Shown piece after piece: positions 37,858 through 50,571 of a stretch of DNA of 64,000 nt. The stretch lies in the NCBI GenBank assembly GCA_921293015.1, contig OV121097.1:18413924-18477923 (forward strand). The letters are read 5' to 3'. Both the position numbers and the translations under genes were made by a program. The stretch comes from Phorcus lineatus. Lineage: Eukaryota > Mollusca > Gastropoda > Trochida > Trochidae. Each line of letters begins with the position of its first letter. Positions within the stretch are counted from its first letter, which is position 1. Under the pieces are notes generated by a model that was not told where the DNA came from, made no database searches, and saw nothing but the letters and a program-made list of their open reading frames with translations.

Positions 37858-40020
37858 CTGTACAGACAGAATGCTTATGATAGTATAAGAATTGTATAAT
37901 TTTCACCTATTGAAAGTTAGAGCATTAATCTAAACTATAACTATTAACTGCGAATCAGATCTTAGATGAATGTTTCTTTTAAATACAAGATGTTTTATTG
38001 ATGGCAAAATTGCGTGAATAAGTAATTTGAGTGCGTCAAGATTCGCAACGTTTTAACAGTTCGAAACAATAAAATGTATATCCTTTACCTGATACTCATA
38101 GTTGCGACTATGACTTGTTTCACGCCTGTTGTCCCCTATGAGTGGCCGTGTTGCGCCAGCTTCCACAGCTGTCACTGAAGGATCTACCTGGGCTAATGCT
38201 TGCATCAAACTCGGAGATCACGCTAATGCCGTACCTACTAATGTTGTCAATAAATCAAAATGGCTTTCTTTGCCCTGTGAATAATATCCTCTCAAAATCT
38301 CTATATGTAGATTGACTGCCACACATGTTGATAATTCTACAATGGCGACTACAATGCTTTACATTTGTTAAGGAAATCAACCGCAACAAAATCATGTTTG
38401 CTTACCTACGTATTCATACTTATCGATATTCTGACCTGTGAATAGAATGGCACAAATAGAAAAAGGTTGTTGGCAAAACTTTTAAGCTTAAACCAAAACT
38501 CTTTAAAATATATTTTTTGCTGTTATTTCCTCACAGACAAACGCACTTCATGATAAAATTATATAGATCTATACATTACGTTCCGTGAATTTTACAATTA
38601 TATGTTCGATACAGTAAATTATGAACGAATTTTGTTCCTTTGAGATTGGACATAGGTATTTGATATGATTGTATTTCTTCTTTTGGGCATTAATGAGAAT
38701 GGTGTGTCTTTGGAATACGTGTGAATGTTTATCATAGCGTCACAAGATGGTTGCTTAAAAATCACCGCAAACATGTGCAGTCAAGGAAGAGGTAGGCTCA
38801 AAGCAACCAATGTAGTTAATTAACCGTTCTGGTCTGCCATTCAAGTCCTTCAACGATGACAACAAACGACGGAAGTGAACGTAAAACGGGACTTGGCCAA
38901 CCAACATCTTTTGTGACGTGTCATTCAACCTGACGAATCAAGATACCATCTTTATGTAACGTGACCAACTTGTCTATGGTCGTTTTAACTGTATCCTGCT
39001 TCTCTTTCTGGACAGTTTAAGTAACTGTCAGGCCAAAATTATTTGTATATATAAGAACTAATGAAGTTATTTCAAAAGTTTAAAATAAAACTTATATGTT
39101 ATATTCCCTATAAAAGCATTATTGATTGTGAATGAAAAAAATACTGTCCAAAAGAGTTTTGATTGAGTTGCTTTAAAATTAATAATTCGGAGTAAGGATT
39201 AGGACGAAAGAGATAGCGGTTTTGACATTGAAAAAAAGGAAAATAGGTTTCTCGCGTGAAGGAAAGTTATACATCCGGGTTCACAAACAACAAATTAATG
39301 ACCCTAACCTCCGCCATCTGAGTCCGGGTTCACAAACAACAAATTAATGACCCTAACCTCCGCCATCTGAAGATAAGTAAACACATTGCGAATTGCAATT
39401 ATGGAAATTTTGCTATATCTTTCCTTTCTACAAAGTTTATGCAAAGTCAGAAAATACAACCATTACTCTTGAAACAAAAGAGACATTCCTCATTTCGAGG
39501 AATATTTCCAAAGTGACTACTTAATTAATTGATCAATTAGGATATATTTGTCAAAAGACAAAACGTATTTTCTTGTTTAAGATCATATTTTAATAAGATC
39601 AATGATATGAAAATAATGTAATGGTTTGGACAAAACGTGCAACGGTTTGGATTCCTATATTAAAAACTTTTATCACTTGTTTTGATGACATCTACAATTA
39701 AAATGATTCTGTGGCATTATTGATGATTTGAATGATATATGTGATTTTTTTTACTTTAATCCTTTTTTTAAACAGTTAGTAATTTTGACTCATTTTAAAA
39801 AATATATATAGAAATATCTATATTTTATTACAAAATGGGTTTGAAATGTGGCTGATGCATGTCATTAGGGGTGAATAGATAGCTAGGTCCACAAATAAAA
39901 CACCAATTATTTAGAAAAAGGAAAGCTGAGGAGTGTTAAAGAAGTTTAGAAACCTTTAAACTGTTCAGGAAAAACAAGTGAATGTGATTCATGACCAATA
40001 AATGTCAAAAACTTTTATAT
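37858..40020. other. Upstream region of the reverse-strand gene; 49-bp exact duplication
   Basis: AT-rich non-coding sequence. At 39274-39371 a 49-bp unit beginning tccgggttcacaaacaac is repeated exactly twice in tandem. Confidence 0.6.
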
Positions 40021-40028
40021 GAAGTTTT
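40021..40028. repeat. Target site duplication, left of the 1230-bp element
   Basis: gaagtttt, repeated at 41259-41266. Confidence 0.88.
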
Positions 40029-41258
40029 GGCCTAAGAGTAATTGAGGGGTCCGGATGGCGGGGTCTCAAAACAACTGTAAAATGCAACCTAGTCCTTCCA
40101 AAAAGCCCAAATGGGATTTTTCTTATAGCTGAGATAATTTTCTATACAATGAATTATAACATGAAATCTTTTGAGAATGGTTGCAGACCGATTTATCACT
40201 TTGAAAACGTCTAATTATCAAGTTTGGTTGCAGTCCTCTATAGGCAACTGCAACCAAATTCTTGAAACCATCAAAATACACGTTTTCATAGAACAGGAGA
40301 GTCTTGACTAAATATAATTTGGTTGCAGAGAGAAAATAAACGATGATATCGCAAATGTTGGAACTTTACCTGGCTGTTTATTTACATTTCAATGACACAT
40401 CGGCAACTTGCTTAAAGCTACCGAGTCCGGTTTTCGACCATGTCGTGTCCCGCTTCGCTGTCGTTTCTGACAAAGTGGATGGACAATTTCTACTAACCTT
40501 GTTAAATCTAACATTCATTCTAACAATCATGTCTTGGTAAGTATTTATGACATTCCTTGACCAAATTATTCCTAAATTGCCATTTGTTTTTACAACGTGG
40601 CCTCGAGACGAATTCGAATTGTTGTCAAATTTCAACACTATTCTCATTGGCTGTAACAGATGCCTCTGATAGCAAACTAATTTTGATAGAAAATAAACAT
40701 CATCAAGTAAGTTTAATGACTAGTTTCTATCTAAAAACCGATCAAAATCAATCATGAATAAGTAAAAACGAACGTCAAAATTTTATTGAAAATGTTTGAT
40801 CCTGAATTAGCCAATTGAAAGACGTGTTACTTAGCGCACACGTTGTGTCAGAGGGAACATGTCAAACTGAAACTGTTGATTTGGTCGTTTTCTCGTCAAT
40901 TTAGGCAAATTTGAAGTCTCCTGCAACCAAATTGATCTGATAACCTTTTCCAAAAAAAATTTTATTACCTGCAACCAAATTATTATTAGCTAAGACATGA
41001 AAAAGGATGAATATTTGACAAAAAATAATTTGGTTGCAGTTGCCTATAAGGGACTGCAACCAAACTCGAAAATTACTCGATATCATGATGATTTTTCATT
41101 TTGCAACCAAATTCCAGGATTCCTAATAATACAGTATGTTACAGTAAATTTTTTCAGCTTTCAGAATATCTTCATCTGAACTATTTTCAAGGACTGGGTA
41201 GCATTTTATAGACGTTTTAGATACCCCGTCATTCGGACCCCTTAATTACTCTTAGGCC
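40029..41258 (+). mobile_element. DNA transposon (MITE-like), 1230 bp, 8-bp target duplication
   Basis: Flanked by gaagtttt at 40021-40028 and 41259-41266. The ends are inverted: ggcctaagagtaattgaggg at the left and its near complement (ccttaattactcttaggcc) at the right, extending imperfectly for ~80 bp. A second pair of inverted repeats lies further in (about 40215-40260 and 41025-41075). Inside, the decamer TTGGTTGCAG or its complement occurs about eight times, clustered toward both ends. An 8-bp duplication with clustered subterminal motifs is typical of hAT elements; that class is inference. No transposase is visible. Confidence 0.9.
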
Positions 41259-41266
41259 GAAGTTTT
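41259..41266. repeat. Target site duplication, right of the 1230-bp element
   Basis: gaagtttt, matching 40021-40028. Confidence 0.88.
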
Positions 41267-41369
41267 TAACAACTCACAAGAAATATTTCCAAACCAACCT
41301 GATTGTATTCAGCCTTTCAGGTTTTTGTTTTGATTATAAATGAGATTATTGTCTTATAAGATTTACTTA

Positions 41370-44085
41370 CAGTTTTCTTAGTTGATCTATGTGTTGATAT
41401 AACTTGGGAAATTTTTGTAAATATGTGTTATAATATCTTCTTCCTGAAGGAATCTTAACAAACTCCCCGTTTAAGACAAGATCCGGATCTGACACAATCT
41501 TTAGGGATAATTTCAAAATTCTTTTTTATAAAGTTATGATATATGTCTAAAATAAACTTCGGCAATTTTCCCAGCAATTTGAACAACTTCTACTTGTATT
41601 TATCTACAATCTCAACGTTGGAACTATTTATACAGACAGGGCTTGTTATTTGTGGGTTGTTCCTGGAATTTATGATGAGTTCTTTAGTTTTTTCGACATT
41701 CAACATAAGTAAATTGTTCTCACAACAGGCTACAAATGATTAACACTTTCTCTATAAGAAAGTTCATTTTCTTGAATGAGTCCAACTAACGCAGTATCGT
41801 CAGCAAATTTTACTGTTAGATTGTTGGGGTTACAACTAACACAGTCATTGCTGTAGAGATTGAATAAAACAGGTGAAAGGACACAACCTTGAGGGGCTCC
41901 GGTATTTGTATACAAGATAGAAGACCTAGCAGAGTTTAACTTTACAAACTGAGGTCTAAAAGTTGAAAATTTCTCAATCCAAAATATCATATTGCAATTT
42001 ACGCCCATATTCAATAGTTTCTCTAACAATATGTGTGGCTGGATAGTATTGAATGCAGAAGAAAAGTCTATGAATAGAATTCTCACGTATAATTTTGGAA
42101 GCTCTAAATGCTTATATAGGCGCTATTAAGAATATAGAGTTTAGCATCTTCTACGCCCCTTCTAGCTCTGTGCGCAAACTCATACGGATCAAGCAAGTGC
42201 TTAACATCACAAAAAAAGGAAGTTTAAAATGATGTGCTCAATGGAATCGTTCATTTCGGTAGAATTTGTCTATTTTCCTTTGAAGTTGTTAAATTCCTCG
42301 GCATGTCTGTGATCGTCTGTTGTTCTTCACACCTTGCCATGCTTGTCGGCTGTTGTTGACGGTGAATTGGGCTTCAACTTTCTCTTTATAATTAAGGATT
42401 CAGCAATTTTGCTGAATCCTTATTGTTATTGGCGTGTTTTATTAAGGATTCAGCAATTTTGCTGAATCCTTATTGTTATTGGCGTGTTTTATTATTTTTT
42501 TCCCCACCGATTTTGTGGACACGATTTAGCCAAAACGGCAAAAGCTATCACAGCCAAACTTGGCAGATTGATTGACCTTCATAAGAAGATCCTCCAATAA
42601 GCTTTTGGGCCAAATCGGATTAAGTGTTAAAGGCACAGTACCACTCAAATTTTCAAAATTCAACATGGGAATTTTTTTCAAAATGCTCTCAGAGACTTGC
42701 AACTTTTTTTAAACGATAGGCAATTTCATTTGGAGCAAAAAAGTAAATCATGGCAAACTCGTAGCATGCATAGTTTCGCCGCCATATTGCTTTTTTTTTA
42801 CTTTTGTAAATTTCCTGACCCTATGCACCTTTGAGAATCTTCTCCTCTGAAGATACTTGTATCTCTATCTCAGACCTGAAAGTTACAAATGTTTCAGCTG
42901 AAGTATTGGAGTATTGGGGAGAACAGATTAGTGAAAGTTTTGCTTAAACTTCAATACTTTTTTCTCAGCAACCCTTCGAATTCGGGCGACTTATCTCGTG
43001 TGACCATCTTCAAGGGACGATAACTCAAAAAGTTAGACACATAGATACACCAATCTTTCAGGACTTTAAAACCACTTTCGACAGTTTGCAAATCTATTAA
43101 AACATTTGTCGCGAACAGTCATTTTCGTTCACAATAAACCATCAAAATCGGGAAAAATACCTTTTTCACAATTAACATGGGCTAATTTTTCAAAATGTAC
43201 TTAAAGACTTGCAACTTGTTTTGAAAGAAGCGTTATAACACTACAAACAAAAAAGTAAATCATGACGATTTCGTAAGTGTCATGGTTTTTTAACAACTTC
43301 TTTGCAATAATCACAGTTTGGGTAGGAGACTTGGTCACATAAAACATGCTGCTGTGGACTAATGCGTGAGCCAATCTTCATGAAACTTTCAGGGTTGATT
43401 GCTAACATGACTATGTTTGTACTGAATGTGCTTTTACAGCGCTGAATCCTGTCGTCGTCGCTTGCGACTATATTTGTTTTTACATTTCTTTATCTGAAGA
43501 TTCATTTCTTTCTGTTTTTCTTTAAGTTGTAATATCTCGTTAGAACAGAACAATCGTTTCTTTTCATTGAGGTGTAGTTTAAGTTCTTTTGTTATCCAAG
43601 GCTTGTTGTTCGGAATTATCTAAATCACACAGAAGTTAATATAACTAGTGATTGTGTCGGTGATTTCACATGGGTCGTCGCTGTGGCTTATGAACATGTC
43701 CCAGTCTGTGCAATCAAAGCAACCTTGTAGCTGCTGTATACACTCGGGATCCCATGACTTCACACTTTTAGTTTGCTCCTTCTGAGTCTTCAGTATCTGC
43801 CTATACGTTGGTATTAAAAAATTTGTTATGATCAGAAACTCCAAGTGGAGGTTTCGCAATCGCTTTATACGCCTGTTTGATGCTTCCGTAACAAAGGTCC
43901 ATTGTTTTGTCTTTCCGAGGTGCACATTTAACATACTGCTCATAAGTATAGGCAATAAAGAACAAATTGTGGGGCATCAGGAGTGATTGACTCAAGTTTC
44001 TGGATATGATGTTGGAAAATTGAAGCAGCATGGTTGTAGTTGGCACTTGGAGGAATGTACATGCTGTTAATTCACAGCTCTAATT
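41370..44085 (-). mobile_element. Decayed LINE (CR1/L2/Rex1-like reverse transcriptase), interrupted by an insertion
   Basis: Reading leftward from about 44085: endonuclease C-terminus (YIPPSANYNHA, APRKDKTMDLCYGSIKQAYK, PPLGVSDHN), linker (ILKTQKEQTKSVKSWDPEC, DWDMFI, ITSYINFC, NKPWITKELK), then after an insertion (42391-43470) KEKVEAQF. Reverse transcriptase follows: FIDFSSAFNTIQPHILLEKL, TGAPQGCVLSPVLFNLY, catalytic KFADDTALVG, then NVEKTKELI. Stops and frameshifts are frequent and both ends are missing. Jockey-superfamily elements of the CR1/L2/Rex1 kind have this order and these phrases; the exact clade needs a tree. Confidence 0.88.
42391..43470. mobile_element. Insertion within the LINE, palindromic end
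   Basis: It splits the LINE frame between KKCKNKY and NYKEKVEAQF. The left end has a near-perfect 28-bp palindrome (aaggattcagcaa and ttgctgaatcctt around tt) at 42394-42421, repeated at 42444-42471 in a 50-bp tandem. The right end has gctgaatcctgtcg at 43441, the inverted form of the left end. No coding sequence is seen. Exact borders and target duplication are uncertain (TA or TATA possible). Confidence 0.65.
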
Positions 44086-44089
44086 AATC

Positions 44090-46044
44090 CATGAGAATCA
44101 ATGAAACAATCCTCTTTTCATAGACATCAATGAAGCATGTTTTACTTTAAGCACCAAACATTTATTTTAATTAATCATTCTTATCAAAAAATATTATCCA
44201 CAAATATTTCGGAAATACTTTTATATGATTTTGTGTTCAGCTACTGTAAGGTACAAAATTAGACACAAATAATGCGTGACGACAATTTTCACAATCAAGT
44301 TTTATTTAGTGAGTGCAAAAGATCTGAAAGAAATTGTAAACAGGTTTCAAAATCCTTCTCTTTTTTAGGAATCCGTAATGGTCATGACATTTTCCCAACC
44401 TTTAATTCCTTATGAATCAATTAAAAGATGAGTTAGTACATCTAAGCGTGCGTGTTATTGTTTTTTTAATAATCTGATATTTATTTAATGAACCTCTTTT
44501 CATTAAAAGTTTACCCTATCATAGGAATTTGTTTCACAACTCTGAAAAATAGAAATCCAATTTTGAAAATGACCCTTATATATTAGGGTCCATTATACAT
44601 CGATGTGAGACAACACATCCCGATATAATTTACAAAATTTGTTTTTAAACAAATAACTTTATTAACTGACATAGTCCAGTTTTTATTCTGTTTTATAAAG
44701 ATAAACAGTGGTTATACAAACAGAAATTATTAAATATTGCTGATACTCTTTTTGGCAATTGCACATTCTCTCTGATTTTATGACTTGAGTTATATTCATG
44801 TATTGTTCTATGTTCTATCGTCTCGCCGTAAAAGACCTGAATCGGGATATAATGTCTTGGCACTAATACACAGGTCAATCCTTTTGTGGGCAGCTATTTG
44901 TGAGTACCAGAAGGTGGACATTTATATATATATCATTCCAGGAGTGAAGGAAGATAATGAATTCTCTCGACATGCAAAATGCAAGTCAAGATCTTTAACC
45001 GATCTTACACGTTCGGGATGCATTTGGTCGGCATATTTCAAGAAAAACCAGCCCATCACCATCATTCGCATGGTGTTGTAGACGAATGGAACAATATAGA
45101 AATGTAGATTGGCGATACTTATGTTCATGTTTCCGGAGACAATATGATTTGATTCTATTGAAGGACGTATCACCATTAACGTGAATCAGATGGCTATATA
45201 CTGCTATTTCTTCTTCAAAACTTTATAAATTTCTTACCTTTTTTGTCTAGTTAACATTACAATAATCTTACGAATGACATAAATGTTATTGTCAGACGCC
45301 TACAACACTAAGAAGGTTATCTGCCACAAAGTATTCAATGCATACTGGAGTATCAAATGTGCAGAACCATTCAATGTTAGATATGAGAATCATATTCGTT
45401 TCAAAATCAAAATATCTGGATTAAAGGATATGAAAAATGTCAATTTGTATATCAACATAATGGTGAATATAAATATCAGTTTCTTTTCTCGCTCACAAAG
45501 ACGAATTGATCCGTTATGTTAATGTACACATGGTAAAGTCTGTGAAGTCTCTATTGACGCTAGAATTAAGCCCCGTCACAGGTTGTAGCAGGATACAAGA
45601 ACTGAACGTCTCGCTCACATGCCATACACTCGGGCAACTGCAAGACGTGAGGTGAGTCTTCCTCGCAAGGTGTTTCTCAGCATCACAAATGTACTCGTCA
45701 TGTAATCATCTAAGTTTGTAATTACAATTTGTGACTCATGTGTCAATTTTGGGTGCTGACAATTATTTGTCGTTTTGATCCGATTCCTCATATTAAAGCA
45801 GTCAATATTTTAATATCCACTGAACAAGATTCGTATTTGCAGTCAAATGTATTTAATGGCCAAATTGAATTACTTCTTTCTTTCACATAACAATGAGATA
45901 ACCTTATATCACAATGTGAAAGGATAGTACTTAGGTTAACTTAGTGATTAAGTCTTTTGAGTAAGGACTCCGTGGTTGTTGGGATGTGATCGTGGCGCAC
46001 ATTATTACTGAGTCAGACGATTTGTTGTCAGACACGCTGCCGTA
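44090..46044. other. Region upstream of the + strand secreted-protein gene
   Basis: On the reverse strand at about 44690-45100 scattered phrases (FLEICRPN, KRIDLCISAKTLYP) recall a LINE endonuclease in broken frames, but evidence is thin. A + strand frame ending at 45081 is probably its shadow. No promoter element is clear before 46045. Confidence 0.3.
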
Positions 46045-49000
46045 ATGAAGGTTCTGTACTGCTTCATGCTGCTTCTTGGTCTGGCTTCTGCTGACGAAAA
46101 CAGCCTCAACTGTAGAGTGAACGCACTTGACATCCTTGTTGATATTGGTATGTACAGATGATTATCGAGTGTTTAAAAGTGCTGATCATCGCTTGATTGG
46201 TGCTAGTTAGTAGCTTTTCGTTGCCTATCGATTCTATACTTGATGAGCTGCAATGCCCACGACTTTATTATTATTTTTTGACATTTCCTGAAATAGAAAA
46301 TCTGTAAAAAAATATGTTTGTCCTAATCTACCTGTTATCTAACATTGTTTACGATAAGTGATCAACTTATTCCTTGTTTATTATCAACTAACCCCAATTC
46401 TAACATGACACGAAAACTAGAATGAAAATACTGCTTTCTGATTGGTTACCAAAATCAATTTTGGAGTGATTATTTCGCCGATAATCACCTCTAAATATTT
46501 ACGACCGATTCACATTCATACGCGCACGTTTACAAACTCCATTCGCTGAACTTAATTAGTTTTCATCGCCTTAGACAACAGCAAAATGAATTTTAAATCT
46601 ATTCTTTACAGACATTGAGAATACCGTATTTTTAATGAAATAAAGAAGATAAATCCATCCTGTGGTATAATTTTTGTCGAAGAAGTTTATTTTGTTATCA
46701 CTAAATTTTAATTTCAAACCGAGCTCGCTTCTTACCGTAACGCGCGGTAATAGCGATTCGTCAAGTGAACAGAGGGGACGTACGTCATTCCTCAACTTTC
46801 CTTCCTTTTCCCCCCTCTCATTCATAAGTGACCACATTTCCAGACAGTGTATTCAACCATGACAAACTATAAAGCTTTCTTGATAGTTTATTCAATCAGT
46901 TCACATCTTGCGTGAGAAGTTACCGCTAGCAGTAAACAACAGCTTTTAGAGTAACGTCCCTTGATTTGGTCAGTCCTTGTCGGTATTGTAGGGGTGGTAG
47001 GTGTCCTATGTATTTACGTGAAAAACGTAACTCTGATGGGATAAAAAAATCTGTCTTTTGTTGATTTATCCTCAATGAAATATATACTTAAGGGTTTTTA
47101 TTTAAAACCTGTTGGTTTATGCTTTGATATATTTTTTTTATCATTGAGGCGTGTTCTTTGAAAATGAACTGTACCGTAGTTCGAAAGCAAGTGGAACCGG
47201 TCTGTACTGGTTCGACCTAATCACATTGTTGTTGCGCAAGGCGAATTAGTTCCTCATATGATTTCTAATTAGTCATGTTAGAATGGAGATAAATCCCTTC
47301 TGTTTTTTATTTTGGGGTTGTATATCGTGCATTTTTCACCCCTAAATTAACATTTCAAACCTCGCAAGCTCGGTTTGAAATTAAATTTAGGGGTGAAAAA
47401 TGCACGATATACAACCCCAAAATAAAAAACAGAAGGGATTTATCTCCTAATTTTTCATTCAAAAATCTTTATAAACATCAAAATGCATCCGATATAAACT
47501 AATAACTAAGATAATAACTAAGCCCGCCTATCCCCTATCAGGCGAATAACCAGTACAACTTCTCCTAATTCTAATTAACAAACGAGTCATTACGTAGACA
47601 TGGAAACAAAGATTAAACATTGCCACAGCGTAGGATATTTCTTCTTTGAGAGGCATTGAGATGTTTACGATGAATAGAAAAAATGTTTTATGTATTTTCA
47701 ACTTCTTTATTGTAAAATTGAGAGGTTTCAGTGGATAGATACTAAAACCGTTAACAAGTAGGCGATAATAATTTTCTTAAGATTTATCTACCTTAGAACA
47801 CAAGATATGCAGCTGCATGCCAAAAGTTTGTTCACGTACCTGAATATACAAGTGCAAATATCATGTAATTTCAGATGCATTTGAGGTATCGTAGCGTTGC
47901 GAAAAAGAAACGTAAATTATTGAATTTTCAATACACATATGCACTTCCATTCTTCTTTAAGGCAAATGTTTATCATACCCCACACCGACCCGTAACAACT
48001 TTGTCAGGTCATTGAAGTGACCAGGGGTCAAAATTTCGAAAACACTTATTTTTACTTTTCTCCATAAAATCCTTTATAAGATATCAACTTCTTTAAAAAT
48101 TATTCACGTCTGTTTCTTAGCACAAAGTCAATGTAACTTTATTGGTTTTACTCTCAGAGAATCGATATGGAACATTTTATTTGACATTTAACGAAATCGA
48201 AATTTTAAAATTGTGACCCCTGCTGTCTATATCAATATGCCAAAATACATTTGCACTAGAGACCAGACTATCCCTAAATGACTTCACGAATGGCTATTTC
48301 ACACATGGACAGTGGGTGATCCGTTGTCAGTTTTGATGAAGTTATTCTATTAACGTTGAAACGAAACCCAAATTACATGATATTTGCACTACGATTCAGT
48401 GGTAAGTGAACAAACTTTCGGTATGCAGCTGTATATATGTTCAAATAAATATTTTTCTCAATATCAGCTGTAAAACTTATATTTTGTTGCACATTACGTA
48501 CTAATTGAGAACAATTCTCTTGAATTTCTTTACTCCATTTGGCAGATGGTGGTGCCTCCTGCGAGCTTAAATACTCCAATAAGGATAGACCAGAGAAATG
48601 GGACCTGTCAGAATGTGTCTCATCCATAATCTGTATGTCAGAAGACTTGATCAAAGTATGCAGGTAAATGCACAGTACAAGTGTAGTGTTTGACTCTGTG
48701 ATAGTACATTGAAGTTAAGTTGCTATTTCCTGCATTCCCTCTAAAGATAATGTTTCGATTAAAGGCAATGGGGTTGTCACTACCTCCATCGCTGTCAATG
48801 ACTTTCATATAAATTTTAGTCAATTGAACATAAATCATCGAGAGTCGCGCATGATTCATAAAATATAAATGCGACAATCCTGCGTTTCTGATCTAAGAGA
48901 TTGTCCGTAGAAGTCGTGGCCCTGTCTCGACCGTCCACCTTAGATAAATTAGGTGATTAGTTGCAAGAGTACAAGTTAGACGCGTCAAAACGAGTGAGTG

Positions 49001-50571
49001 GTTACTACCTCACATATAAAAATTAATGTAAGACTGACATAGACTTTAAAAAATATATATATAAGTGTATTTAAGATAGACTACATTTAAGCTACATGTT
49101 AAGTGCAACTTCTGGGAATGTGTCATATAGACTAAGTCAATTTTGTCTGTTTTTTGTCTGTTAATAACGTTTGCTGTCGTTCCGTGCCTGAATGATTCTT
49201 GAAAGCGGCGTTAAACCTAAGAACACCTCACCACACCTCGTGCCTGAATGACAGGAGGTACGTCTCCCGGGTGACTGTCATGTCGGTGAATCACTGGACA
49301 CTCCTGGCCACGTGTAATAGAAATTTCTCCAGACCTTGAATCATAGATCGAATGATGAAGTCGAACAACATCATCTATGAAGGGTGACCTTGTGAAAAGT
49401 TTGATGTCATCAAAATTATCGATATCGAGCCAGAACCTCCTATATGATATGGCGCCTGTTGTAGCTTTCAATCATTAGAAAAAGATCCCAATACAATAAC
49501 GGATCCTCTACCATACGATTGCATGACCTTTCTGGGCGTGTAACGCGTGTTTGCAGCCCTCTATACTGACTTTCAAGTGGCTGTGGGTATGAGAAGAGAA
49601 CTTTAGTCAGACCAGTGACGACTTCAAGTACTAGCGTTGTTGGGTAACTTATTAAATCTTAATGCTTAGGTTTGTGTCGACCCGACTCCTGTGTCCCTCA
49701 ATACAGAAGTTTGAGTCTGGTGTATCAAAATGCGATTTTAAAGCTGGACATGTTAAAGGACGGTACTGGAGGCCGTATAGCGCATGAAATCTCATCGTCT
49801 TGAGGTGTGATTGCACAGGGTCCAAACTAGAACGGGGACAGTCCCTTACATGACTTGTTCGGACATGTTACCTCCTTAACGGCTGACTACCTTGTCAGTA
49901 TGATGTATGACTGCTGGTTACATATTTCATACCAGAGGATGAAACTGCCTCTTGCATACACGAGGATTGCATTACCATATTAACTATTTAGCCCTAGTCC
50001 TATATCTATTGAAAATATACTATTACGGGAGTTCTTAACTATTTTATGTGCTATTTTTGTTCCTGATTTTGGAAACGAATCTTTAAATTCCTTTCAATGT
50101 ACCTGCGGATGAAATTTTGCCCTTATGGCGATGTGAAACGACTGTGCAAGACTAAGTACAATATGTTGAACTTCGCAATAACGGCGCAGAATGGTTATGA
50201 ACACGGTCAATGTGCGGGTACCAGGTGCAATGCTCATTTATTTTTACATTCAAATTTTCAGAACAGAAACAGACTGTGAGTTGGCATTAGTCCACTTTGA
50301 AAGCATCGTCTTTATTTTCAACAAGGACATCACAACGGTGACTGGCATCAGAAAGAAAAACAAAAAAGAAAAAAACAGGGTAGGTTCAACGACGCCGGGT
50401 AAAACCCCTCTCCCTGCCCGTGCATAAGCTTGTGGTCGAATCAACCCAATCCAATAAACACATCGATCTTTACTTACTTCTGTATTTTATTCTTGAATTG
50501 TATTTTAGACAACGCCAGACTTCGAGTTCGATGACATCCTGCCGTTTTACGTTCAGGAAATTGAGTACTAG
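46045..50571 (+). CDS. Secreted cysteine-rich protein, 133 residues, four exons, family unknown
   Basis: Exons 46045-46147, 48546-48663, 50262-50379, 50509-50571. All junctions are AG/GT and phases fit exactly (1, 2, 0). Exon 1 encodes a signal peptide, MKVLYCFMLLLGLASA, then DENSLNCRVNALDILVDI. Exon 2 encodes GGASCELKYSNKDRPEKWD, LSECVSSIICMSEDL and IKVC. Exon 3 encodes TETDCELALVHFESIVFIF, ending in a basic KKNKKEKNR. Exon 4 encodes TTPDFEFDDILPFYVQEIEY and a stop (TAG). The mature chain has six cysteines spaced C-x16-C-x17-C-x5-C-x8-C-x5-C. The W-(x)4-C-x5-C stretch recalls small VWC-like or beta-microseminoprotein-like folds, but spacing does not fit either well. No single exon is longer than about 120 bp, so frame scans miss it. 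Confidence 0.75.
46148..48545. other. Intron 1 of the secreted-protein gene, with a long hairpin
   Basis: AT-rich. Besides the hairpin at 47285-47447 I see no exon or recognisable element. Confidence 0.5.
47285..47447. repeat. Near-perfect 163-bp inverted repeat (fold-back)
   Basis: Arms of about 75 bp start ggagataaatcccttctg and end with its complement cagaagggatttatctcc, around a ~12-bp loop (ctcgcaagct). Only a few mismatches are visible. It could be a MITE or a recent local inversion; no clear target duplication is present. Confidence 0.9.
49195..49235 (+). repeat. Fragment of SINE 3' tail
   Basis: cttgaaagcggcgttaaacc is the reverse complement of the ggtttaacgccgctttcaag tail of the SINEs at 52.3 and 63.6 kb. 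Confidence 0.6.

Noticed and set aside
44785..45081. Possible last exon on the + strand (AKCKSRSLTDLTRSGC...)
   Set aside because: It has an acceptor-like site, but the reverse strand has broken LINE endonuclease-like phrases here, and no partner exons were found.
49217..49471. Reverse-strand 84-codon open frame (FWLDIDNFDDIKLF...)
   Set aside because: Composition looks protein-like, but I recognise no family, see no good splice sites, and part overlaps a SINE-tail fragment.
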